NCBI GenBank assembly: GCA_900555605.1 | Contig: USLW01000038.1 | Coordinates: forward strand, 1-10,994 | Length of the DNA: 10,994 bases | Reading direction: 5' to 3' | Source of the DNA: an uncultured Clostridium sp. | Lineage (GTDB): Bacteria; Bacillota; Clostridia; UBA1212; UBA1255 | Shown here: positions 1 to 6,310 of the stretch, one piece after another | How positions within the stretch are numbered: the stretch's first letter is position 1 | How the letters are laid out: the number at the start of each line of letters is the position of its first letter | Position numbers and translations under genes: made by a program | The notes under the pieces: model-generated | Database searches by the model: none | What the model was told of the DNA's origin: nothing | The model's input: only the letters and a program-made list of their open reading frames with translations

Positions 1-151
1 GGCCGGCGTCAGTCCCTCTGTAACACCGCCGGACAGCGGGGACAACAGTGATGGAAACATGATGTTTTGGATTATCGCTGCTTCCATCGCTTGTGCGGCC
101 TGTGTGATTGCAGGGGTATTGCTGATTCTCAGGAGGAGAAAACATGCGTAA
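1..151 (+). CDS. C-terminal end of a membrane/wall-anchored surface protein (partial)
   Basis: An open frame enters from the left edge (first full codon at base 2) and stops with TAA at 149-151; about 49 residues are visible. It reads as a Pro/Ser/Thr/Asp-rich spacer (SVTPPDSGDNSDGN), one hydrophobic helix (about residues 20-43, MMFWIIAASIACAACVIAGV and following LLIL), then a positive tail RRRKHA. That order is typical of a C-terminal surface anchor in Gram-positive bacteria, with the bulk of the protein outside the cell. PPDSG just before the helix resembles a sortase signal of the (S/P)PxTG type with Ser for Thr, but the match is imperfect and a plain transmembrane anchor is equally possible. 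The stop codon lies inside the start of the following GH43 lipoprotein gene, so the two are likely co-transcribed and translationally coupled. The catalytic or binding part of this protein lies outside the window, so its function cannot be given. Confidence 0.7.
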   Translation, partial: AGVSPSVTPPDSGDNSDGNMMFWIIAASIACAACVIAGVLLILRRRKHA

Positions 152-1826
152 GCGGAGAAAAGGAGAAATCAATTTGGCGATTACATTTTTAACGATGGCT
201 GTCACACTCGGCGGCTGCGGGGATCCCAAGCCCCCCGCAGCCACTGCGGGAACAAGCTGCGTAGACGCACAGCTTCACTACACAGATGAAGAAATGCAGC
301 TGATGGAAGATTACCAGCAAAAACAGGCAGGTGTAAAGCTCACCGTATATGAAAACAATACCTTTGCTACGGAAGTGCTGTCGGTAACGGCTCCGGATAT
401 CGGTGCGCTGCAGGACCTCCCTCCGGCACTGTACGGAGGCAATGGCTGCGTACGGTATGAAGGCTTTATCTGCTTTGCGGAAAGCGGCGGACAGCAGCTT
501 CGTATCAGCGGCGCGGCAGCACAGATTACAATCGTTTACGGTGAACTGCGCAAGGAGGCCTATCATGACGGAATGCATTTTACCGCCGGCACGTACTATG
601 GAATTACGGTGGAGTTTCCGCTGCGGAATATCAGTTCGGATACAGCGGTTTTATTCAGCGCGGCTTCAGCGTATAAGCTGTCTCAGACACAGCCTGTTTT
701 CGGCGGCGAGCAGCCGCCGGCAGAGCCGATTGCGGATGTACATCTGCGGGACGCGTATATTTTAAACGGGCCTGATGCGTATTACATGACAGGTACCTAC
801 TGTCCGTCCGACTGGCGCAATACCAATGAAATCCATGTATACCGCTCTGAGGACCTGACGGAGTGGACAGATCTCGGTGCTGTCTGGAACCTCGAAAGGG
901 ACGGAACCTGGCAGCAGGGCGTGCTGAGCAGCGGCGACCGGCCGGTTTGGGCGCCGGAAATTAGTTATATTAACGGTACGTATTATATCATCTATTCCTT
1001 GGGCTGGGGATCCATGACATCATCTGTCTTAAGAAGTACCAGCGGCCGTGCGGAGGGACCCTATGAGGATGTTTCGGATCGGCCTATGTTTGACTATATT
1101 GACGGTTCTTTGTTTCAGGACGAGGACGGCAGCGTGTACGCGGTATACTCTGACGGCCGTATTGCCCGCATGAATGATTCTCTGACGGCAGCCGCGGAAA
1201 CGCCGAAGCTGCTTGCCAGTGAAAGCGGCTGCTCCATCGGCTTTGAGGGCTGTTCTATTTTTCAATATGAGGGGTTATACTATCTGACTTCCGCTGTTTA
1301 CAACACCCATATCCGGGAGGACGGCAGTACCTATGTGACGTATGACAGTATGTATGCCGTTTCAGAAAATTTGTACGGACCTTACGGGGAACGCAGACTG
1401 CTGCTGCAGTACGGCGGGCACAATAATCTGTTTATAACAGACGACGGGAAGGTGTACACCACGTTTTTCTACAGTGAAAGGTTCAGCGAACGTCCGGCGA
1501 TTGCAGAACTCGCACTGTCAGACAACGGACTGATCACCACGGCATGGCAGAAACAGGAAACGGCGCATATTGAGGAACATGTTTTTGCGGCAGTTCCGGA
1601 GTCCGGCCTTCGCTATGGGCTTCTGCTTCGCTGCCGCAGCGCGGTCACGGTATTGATCAACGGGAAAGAGGCCTTTACGGCGCAAGCTTCCGGCGGCAGC
1701 TATTATCATTATGAAATTGATTCCGCACTGCTTTGCACGGACGGCGGGGAAAATCGGATCTCCTATTCAGCGGAACGCAATATGAACATAGACGCATATC
1801 TCGAAACGTGGCGCTATATCAAGTGA
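144..1826 (+). CDS. Family 43 glycoside hydrolase, surface lipoprotein
   Basis: Predicted extracellular glycosidase, probably on arabinose- or xylose-containing glycans. An N-terminal basic stretch (MRKRRK), a hydrophobic segment and the lipobox LGGC (Cys25) indicate lipid anchoring to the outer face of the membrane. Residues about 40-185 are a beta-rich module weakly like a PA14 or other carbohydrate-binding fold (FTAGTYYGITVEF). Residues about 195-460 match the GH43 five-bladed propeller: RDAYIL (Asp203, candidate base), WAPEISYINGTYYIIYS, YIDGSLFQDEDG (Asp320, candidate pKa modulator), GFEGCSIF (Glu368, candidate acid) and GGHNNLF (His426). The last 80 residues look like a small beta-sandwich. 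AGGAGG at 131-136, 7 bases before the ATG, fixes the start. The gene overlaps the upstream surface-protein gene by 8 bases, suggesting coupling. The GH43 subfamily and exact substrate cannot be assigned from sequence reading alone. No clear terminator is visible in the 28-base convergent gap after it. Confidence 0.88.
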   Translation: MRKRRKGEINLAITFLTMAVTLGGCGDPKPPAATAGTSCVDAQLHYTDEEMQLMEDYQQKQAGVKLTVYENNTFATEVLSVTAPDIGALQDLPPALYGGNGCVRYEGFICFAESGGQQLRISGAAAQITIVYGELRKEAYHDGMHFTAGTYYGITVEFPLRNISSDTAVLFSAASAYKLSQTQPVFGGEQPPAEPIADVHLRDAYILNGPDAYYMTGTYCPSDWRNTNEIHVYRSEDLTEWTDLGAVWNLERDGTWQQGVLSSGDRPVWAPEISYINGTYYIIYSLGWGSMTSSVLRSTSGRAEGPYEDVSDRPMFDYIDGSLFQDEDGSVYAVYSDGRIARMNDSLTAAAETPKLLASESGCSIGFEGCSIFQYEGLYYLTSAVYNTHIREDGSTYVTYDSMYAVSENLYGPYGERRLLLQYGGHNNLFITDDGKVYTTFFYSERFSERPAIAELALSDNGLITTAWQKQETAHIEEHVFAAVPESGLRYGLLLRCRSAVTVLINGKEAFTAQASGGSYYHYEIDSALLCTDGGENRISYSAERNMNIDAYLETWRYIK

Positions 1827-1854
1827 AAGGCGCGATCCTCACAGGACCTGCCGA

Positions 1855-2733
1855 TCATAAAGGCCGTTCGTTGATATACAGGATATTACTGGTTTCATTT
1901 TGATTCCGCATGCGGGCGTAGCGGCCCGGCGTAAGGCCGGTGTGCCCGGAAAAAAAGCGAATAAAATAATATTCGTTTTTATACCCTAAGAGTCCGGCGA
2001 TTTCCCGGATCGTATAGTCCGTACAGCCGAGGTAATATTTGGCCCGTTCAAGCCTTCTGCGATTGAGATCCTGGTTTGGAGTAATGCCGAAAAGTTTCTT
2101 GTAAATCTTATGAAAATAAGATGCGCTCACATTGGCGTGGGCTGCCATGCGCGCAACATTCCAATCGATATGGATATGTTCCATCACATACGTCCGGGTT
2201 GCCTTGATGTCATACAGTATGGCGGGATTGATGTCCAGCAGTTCCGGCACCTCTGCGGGAAGCAGGGATTTTTCTGCCAGTAAAAGTAAAATGCCCCGCA
2301 TTTTATTGTCGGTTTTAAAAGGCGTAAGGGCGGAATGCGTTTCGAGGCGGTCGGCTGCCCAGACAATTTCCGCCAGCTCCTTAATCTCGTTGCAAAGCGC
2401 CTCATGGGAATCCAGCTTGATCACGGTATTAAAGGGAATCCCGATGGCGGAGACATACGTTTTTACGTCCTCTCCGGCAAAATGAATATAATCGTTCGTC
2501 CAAAAACCGCCGGGATCGCTTTTGTAATGCGTGGGGTAATAGATCTGCGGTGTAAAAGGCTCGTACAGGATGCAGGCCGGCGGAGCAATGGAAAGGGAGC
2601 TGCCCGCAATTACGGCAGTAGTGGGCGAGCGGAACAGAACAAGGAGATAGGTGGGTGTGCCATGCTCGAACCTGACCGACAGCATATCGTTTGGATGTTT
2701 ATAGTTCCAGCCTATTTCATGGATGGTAATCAT
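1855..2733 (-). CDS. AraC-family transcriptional regulator (regulator 1)
   Basis: DNA-binding regulator, probably sugar-responsive. Numbering from the ATG at 2733 gives 292 residues. The N-terminal part (about 1-125) is a divergent cupin-like sensor; the C-terminal 100 residues carry the two helix-turn-helix motifs of AraC/XylS proteins: first HTH about 190-212 (VARMAAHANVSASYFHKIYK, followed by LFGITP), second about 240-262 (YTIREIAGLLGYKNEYYFIR) followed by the family signature FFSGHTGLTPGRYA. A GTG lies three codons upstream at 2742, but GGAG sits only one base before that GTG and 8 bases before the ATG, so I prefer the ATG. It runs convergent to the GH43 gene and shares the strand of regulator 2, with its own promoter in between. 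The target is unknown; the GH43 locus is the nearest candidate. Confidence 0.9.
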   Translation of the reverse strand: MITIHEIGWNYKHPNDMLSVRFEHGTPTYLLVLFRSPTTAVIAGSSLSIAPPACILYEPFTPQIYYPTHYKSDPGGFWTNDYIHFAGEDVKTYVSAIGIPFNTVIKLDSHEALCNEIKELAEIVWAADRLETHSALTPFKTDNKMRGILLLLAEKSLLPAEVPELLDINPAILYDIKATRTYVMEHIHIDWNVARMAAHANVSASYFHKIYKKLFGITPNQDLNRRRLERAKYYLGCTDYTIREIAGLLGYKNEYYFIRFFSGHTGLTPGRYARMRNQNETSNILYINERPL

Positions 2734-2767
2734 AGAGGGCACTCCGTTTCATGCTTATTTTACATGA

Positions 2768-2796
2768 ATCATATCAAATCCGCAGAACGTATTCAA
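2768..2796 (-). promoter_or_regulatory. Probable sigma-A promoter of AraC regulator 1
   Basis: Read on the minus strand, TTGAAT (plus 2791-2796) is followed after exactly 17 bases by TATGAT (plus 2768-2773), four and five matches to the consensus boxes. It would start transcription near 2761, about 28 bases before the preferred ATG. It suggests regulator 1 is transcribed separately from regulator 2 although both lie on the same strand. I see no convincing terminator in the rest of the 149-base gap (2734-2882), so read-through from regulator 2 is possible. Confidence 0.55.
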
Positions 2797-2882
2797 TTGC
2801 TCGGGCAGAGAATTTCGGTAGGAGAAGAGAATCAGTCAATCGCCTGCGAGAGAAGCTTCCTGCCAGCCGTCTGTTGCTGCTT

Positions 2883-3917
2883 TTAAGGCCGCGGCGGGAC
2901 TGACCGATTTCTATTTCGTGTACGGTATTCCTTCGGAGAAATGCCGGTGCGCTTCCGAAACATTTTATAAAAAACGTCAGATTTATGAAAGCCGGAACGG
3001 AGGGCGATTTCCTGTACCGACAGGTCGGTTCCCTTTAAGAGCGCACAGGCGTTTTTAATCCGGATATTGTTCAGAATTTCCGAAAAACCCAGACCGGTTT
3101 CGGTTTTGATCCGCTTGCTTAAATAAGGAACCGTATAATGAAAACGCGCTGCCAGATCACACAGCCGTACGGAGGTATAATGCTCCTGCATATAAGAAAG
3201 AATCTCATTTATGCTTTTGGAGGGTGAACAAAGGACAGAGGGAAATTCAAAATTGCTGGAATGGCTTCTGATCATATAGCCGAAGATGGCGCGCATGAGG
3301 TTTTCTTTAATTTTCCTGGTGTAATTATCTTTTCCCCGGGCGCCCTCATCAATCAGCAGTTCAATTGCGTTATGCAATACGCTGTCATCCCGAGACCGGC
3401 ATACCGTATAAGGTACGGCGCTTTTTTCAAACAGTGCGCTCCAGAAAAAGTCGGACAGCACGCTTTTTTCGGAAAGCAGATCAAAAAAGGTTTCATTGAA
3501 GGTACTTCTTCTGATCAGAATATTGATTACAATACTATCGCTGAACACACGGAGCATATGATTTGTTCCCGGCGCCATGATACAAAAGTCTCCGGTTTCC
3601 AGGCGCAGGCAATTGCCGTCCGCCTGATTATCGCAGTACCCGCAGAGCACATAGATTAGTTCAAAAAATGTATGGCTGTGCTGAAAGGGTGGCATATAGC
3701 AGGCGTGCTTGATGATTTTTATGTTATCCGCATCGTCGAAGACCTGCTCGCTGATCAATTGGGGAGGGCCGGATATTTCCGGGATATACATTCCGTGTTC
3801 CAGAATATATGTCGGATCTATGACAGACAGGTCCTGATTCTGCATATAATGCTGATAAATCTGTTCTCCCTCGTTGTATTGAGCAAAAAATTCTTCCAGA
3901 TGCAAATCATATAGCAT
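2883..3917 (-). CDS. AraC-family transcriptional regulator with cupin sensor (regulator 2)
   Basis: Regulator of 344 residues. Residues about 70-140 form an AraC-type cupin: HSH at 80-82, FFELIYVLCG (Glu86), LETGDFCIMAPGTNH (His120), the usual layout of the sugar-sensing arm. The C-terminal domain has HTH 1 at about 251-272 (LCDLAARFHYTVPYLSKRIK) and HTH 2 at about 299-321 (LSVQEIALRSGFHKSDVFYK), then the signature FRKRTGISPKEYR. The first 60 residues are an extra N-terminal segment of unknown role. GGAGGG lies 6 bases before the ATG, so the start is secure. The gene is divergent from the GH36 gene across a 311-base gap, which is the classic position for a regulator of that enzyme. A promoter and a direct repeat close to its -35 box suggest it may also control itself. 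The effector sugar is not readable from sequence. Confidence 0.93.
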   Translation of the reverse strand: MLYDLHLEEFFAQYNEGEQIYQHYMQNQDLSVIDPTYILEHGMYIPEISGPPQLISEQVFDDADNIKIIKHACYMPPFQHSHTFFELIYVLCGYCDNQADGNCLRLETGDFCIMAPGTNHMLRVFSDSIVINILIRRSTFNETFFDLLSEKSVLSDFFWSALFEKSAVPYTVCRSRDDSVLHNAIELLIDEGARGKDNYTRKIKENLMRAIFGYMIRSHSSNFEFPSVLCSPSKSINEILSYMQEHYTSVRLCDLAARFHYTVPYLSKRIKTETGLGFSEILNNIRIKNACALLKGTDLSVQEIALRSGFHKSDVFYKMFRKRTGISPKEYRTRNRNRSVPPRP

Positions 3918-3972
3918 ATCCGTCCCTCCGCTTCCCGCGTATCCGTGCGTTTGTAGTGTTATCGCTTGCTTG

Positions 3973-4001
3973 ATTATATAACATAAAAATTTTTACGGCA
4001 A
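3973..4001 (-). promoter_or_regulatory. Probable sigma-A promoter of AraC regulator 2
   Basis: On the minus strand TTGCCG (plus 3996-4001) is followed after exactly 17 bases by a perfect TATAAT (plus 3973-3978). Transcription would begin near 3966, about 50 bases before the regulator's ATG. The -35 box overlaps by two bases the first copy of the 11-bp direct repeat at 4000-4010, so a protein bound to the repeat would touch RNA polymerase at this promoter. Confidence 0.65.
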
Positions 4002-4027
4002 TTCCGCCTGCCGGGTAATTCCGCCTG
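4000..4027. repeat. 11-bp direct repeat, candidate AraC-type operator
   Basis: AATTCCGCCTG occurs twice without mismatch, at 4000-4010 and 4017-4027, with 6 bases between copies (17-bp period). AraC-family proteins commonly bind two half-sites arranged as direct repeats. The pair lies between the divergent regulator 2 and GH36 genes and starts at the regulator's -35 box. The binding protein is inferred; regulator 2 is the nearest candidate. Confidence 0.5.
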
Positions 4028-4080
4028 AAAATAATTTTTGCAATGCTTATGAATAAAAATACGGTCTATTTTCCAAAACA

Positions 4081-4098
4081 TATATTTTATAAAATATA
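4081..4098. repeat. 18-bp perfect AT palindrome in the divergent control region
   Basis: TATATTTTATAAAATATA equals its own reverse complement over all 18 bases, with no G or C. It lies upstream of the likely GH36 promoter. It could be an operator for a dimeric repressor or simply a melting-prone AT tract; no run of T follows in a position that would make it a typical terminator of an annotated gene. Confidence 0.5.
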
Positions 4099-4100
4099 AC

Positions 4101-4139
4101 CGTCATACGTATTGACGATTGAGGAAAAGGCGATATATG
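4101..4139 (+). promoter_or_regulatory. Candidate GH36 promoter with overlapping inverted repeat
   Basis: TTGACG at 4112-4117 (five of six matches) is followed after 16 bases by TATATG at 4134-4139 (four of six), giving a start near 4146 and a leader of roughly 80 bases before the GH36 gene. The -35 box is part of an inverted repeat, CGTCA at 4101-4105 and TGACG at 4113-4117, with the palindrome TACGTA between the arms. A protein bound there would block or contact the -35 region. The weak -10 fits a promoter that needs an activator. Other AT-rich boxes nearby (such as TATAAA at 4088) are possible alternatives. The rest of the 3918-4228 gap holds no convincing gene. Confidence 0.4.
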
Positions 4140-4228
4140 GCTGTTATGACATCCTGCACGGGCGATTTTATATATTCAGATGAATATTATATTACGGATC
4201 AGAGAAAGGAAACGGGGTTTATCAGAGT

Positions 4229-6187
4229 ATGGAACGGAAGAAAGCAATCATGCACAAGTATGAAATGTATCTCAGCGATTTGTCCGGCCTGCCGGTGTCC
4301 TTTACCTATGGCGGACATAATTACAGGGGGTTTGGAAAGGATTTTCAGGAGCTGTCCAGAAAGACGGAGGAGGTCGGTAAAAAAATAACGACAGAAATCC
4401 TTCTCCGCTTCAGAGACGATCTGCGGGTAACGCTGCGAATGGCAATTTATCCGGACTATTGTGCCTATGAATGGACTGTTTATTTTGAAAACAAAGGGAA
4501 AGGAAATTCTGCGGTGCTGGAAAACCTGAAATGCGCGGATCTTGTGTTTGCTGGTGCCTCTCCCGTGCTGAAAGGAATTTACGGAGACGGCGGCATGGAA
4601 GACAAGGGGCCGTATGGGCCGTATTGCTTTGATCTAAAAACCGAAGGGAACATCCATATGACACCGCCTACCGGGCGTTCTACGTACAATTATTTTCCGT
4701 ATTTTAATATTGAATACGGAGACGGCGGTACCTTTGCCGCGTTGGGCTGGCCGATTATGTGGGGCGCTTCTTTTACTTATGAAAGCGGAGAAAATGGCAA
4801 AGAGTCCGTTTGCTTCCGGGCGGGACAGGAGACCTTTTCCTCCTATCTTGCGCCGGGTGAACGGATACGGACGCCTTTGGCGGTGTTCCTGGAATATGAA
4901 GGCCGGGATGAGGATCGGGCCATGAATTTATGGCGCCGCTGGTTTATTGACTGCAATATGAGACGGATTGACGGAGATCTATTTGAACCGCATATATCCG
5001 GCGGCACCTCATGGATGTACGATGAAATGAAGGATGCAACGGATCAGAATCAGATTGCCGCTATGGAAAAATATATTGAGAACGGTGTGCCCATATCGTA
5101 CTGGTGGATGGACGCGGGCTGGTATTTCCGTACGGGCCGGGAGCAGCTTTCGACATGGCTTCACACCGGAACGTGGATGGTGGATACCATACGGTTTCCT
5201 TCTAAGTTTCAGGCAATCAGCGATTACGGGGCCGAACATGGGGTAAAGACGCTTCTGTGGTTTGAACCGGAGGTTGTACGGCTTGACTGGAAGGATCATG
5301 ATGATACCTACGGCATTCCGCGGGAATATATGCTCGATGACAACCTCGCGGATTTCGGAAATGATCATTTTATAGACTGGATGGTCCGGCGCGTCTCTGA
5401 GATTCTCATCGAAGGCAGCATATCGCTGTACAGACAGGACTATGGGATCAATCCGGCAGGTAATTTTCATGCGCATAACACAGCGGGCCGTATGGGAATG
5501 GCTGAAAATCAATATGCACAGGGCTACTACCAATATTGGGATTTGCTGATAGAGCGCTTCCCGGACATGATGATTGATTCCTGTGCGGCGGGAGGCGGAC
5601 GCAACGATATCGAGAGCATGAGAAGAGCGGTACCGCTGCATAAGACGGATCATGACTACTCCAATCAGGAAGATAAACAGGCCATGCATCAGACCCTCTA
5701 CCGGTGGCTGCCATACTTCGGCGCATGCGTGGCAGGCCCCGATACGTGCACACAGGCCGATCAGTACACGCTGCGTTCGTCTTATGCGCCTTGGATTGCG
5801 ATGTGCTGGAACGTCAACTACAGGAAGCTTGACTGGGAGACAATCCGGGAATCCGCTTATGAGTGGGAACGTATCAATCGGTACTATTACAGCGACTATT
5901 ACCCGCTTACAGAATGGGGGCGCGGCACGGAGTGCTGGCGGGGATGGGAATTTTTCGATCCGAATTCTAACGAGGGCTTTATCCAGATGTTCCGGCCCGG
6001 AGAGGCAGCGAAATCCCTCTGGCGCGTCCCGCTGAAGGGGCTTGTACCTGATATCACATATTCCGTATACAATGTCGATACAGGAAATTGTTACAAGGCT
6101 CCAGGCGCATCGCTCATGAAGGACGGGCTTCCTGTGGAAATCACGGAGCCCCGGGGAACGGCCTTATTTATGATCGCCCCGGTATGA
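4229..6187 (+). CDS. GH36 family glycosidase (alpha-galactosidase type)
   Basis: Predicted retaining alpha-galactosidase-type enzyme of 652 residues, with no signal peptide or membrane segment, so cytoplasmic. An N-terminal beta-sandwich (about 1-245) precedes a TIM-barrel with GH36 landmarks: WWMDAGWY (Asp295), LLWFEPEVV (Glu346, Glu348), YRQDYGINP (Asp404, candidate nucleophile), SCAAGGGRNDIESMRRA (452-467) and HKTDHD (Asp474, candidate acid/base). It ends with a C-terminal beta domain. The RQD and GGGR...KTD arrangement resembles the GH36 subgroup whose members read RQDFN, CASGGRR and WRSD. Catalytic residues therefore look intact, but other alpha-galactoside-like specificities cannot be excluded. 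ATG at 4229 has only a distant GGGG; an in-frame ATG at 4250 has GGAAG 9 bases upstream and may be the true start (645 residues). It is divergent from AraC regulator 2, its probable controller, and is followed by a terminator-like hairpin. Confidence 0.88.
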   Translation: MERKKAIMHKYEMYLSDLSGLPVSFTYGGHNYRGFGKDFQELSRKTEEVGKKITTEILLRFRDDLRVTLRMAIYPDYCAYEWTVYFENKGKGNSAVLENLKCADLVFAGASPVLKGIYGDGGMEDKGPYGPYCFDLKTEGNIHMTPPTGRSTYNYFPYFNIEYGDGGTFAALGWPIMWGASFTYESGENGKESVCFRAGQETFSSYLAPGERIRTPLAVFLEYEGRDEDRAMNLWRRWFIDCNMRRIDGDLFEPHISGGTSWMYDEMKDATDQNQIAAMEKYIENGVPISYWWMDAGWYFRTGREQLSTWLHTGTWMVDTIRFPSKFQAISDYGAEHGVKTLLWFEPEVVRLDWKDHDDTYGIPREYMLDDNLADFGNDHFIDWMVRRVSEILIEGSISLYRQDYGINPAGNFHAHNTAGRMGMAENQYAQGYYQYWDLLIERFPDMMIDSCAAGGGRNDIESMRRAVPLHKTDHDYSNQEDKQAMHQTLYRWLPYFGACVAGPDTCTQADQYTLRSSYAPWIAMCWNVNYRKLDWETIRESAYEWERINRYYYSDYYPLTEWGRGTECWRGWEFFDPNSNEGFIQMFRPGEAAKSLWRVPLKGLVPDITYSVYNVDTGNCYKAPGASLMKDGLPVEITEPRGTALFMIAPV

Positions 6188-6213
6188 CGGCCGAATACAG
6201 CATGCTCCCTGCA

Positions 6214-6248
6214 GGCCGCGCCTTGACAAGCCGGCGCAGGCCTTTTAT
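6214..6248 (+). terminator. Probable rho-independent terminator after the GH36 gene
   Basis: GGCCGCGCC (6214-6222) pairs with GGCGC-A-GGCC (6233-6242) as a nine-pair stem with one bulged A and a ten-base loop, followed by TTTTAT. It begins 27 bases after the GH36 stop codon. The T run is short, so efficiency is uncertain. It shares its loop and T run with the promoter of the next gene. Confidence 0.6.
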
Positions 6249-6251
6249 AAT
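6223..6251 (+). promoter_or_regulatory. Perfect consensus sigma-A promoter for the TerB-domain gene
   Basis: TTGACA at 6223-6228 and TATAAT at 6246-6251 are separated by exactly 17 bases: a full match to the housekeeping consensus. Transcription should start near 6258, giving a leader of about 53 bases to the ATG at 6311. The -35 box lies in the loop of the upstream terminator and the -10 box overlaps its T run. It predicts strong, constitutive transcription of the TerB gene, apart from the sugar-controlled genes around it. Confidence 0.8.
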
Positions 6252-6310
6252 CCGGGATAGAGATGGCGGAGTATGCCGGACAGAATCGGGGACATTAAAG
6301 GATTGGGAGA

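Noticed and set aside
1827..1854. Terminator between the convergent GH43 and AraC regulator 1 genes
   Set aside because: Only a four-pair stem (TCCT-CAC-AGGA) is visible with no T run on either strand.
2740..2742. GTG as the start of AraC regulator 1
   Set aside because: The GGAG site is only one base before it but 8 bases before the in-frame ATG at 2733.
2335..2886. 183-codon plus-strand frame opposite AraC regulator 1
   Set aside because: The minus strand carries a clear AraC protein and its promoter; the plus frame has no family features.
4119..4388. Small frame starting TTG at 4119 (or ATG at 4137 with an AAAAGG site) ahead of the GH36 gene
   Set aside because: It overlaps the GH36 coding region by 160 bases in another frame, has no recognisable domain, and its start lies before the likely transcript start near 4146.
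5009..5689. 226-codon minus-strand frame inside the GH36 gene
   Set aside because: It is antisense to conserved GH36 catalytic motifs, the product resembles nothing and has no plausible context; a shadow of the real gene.
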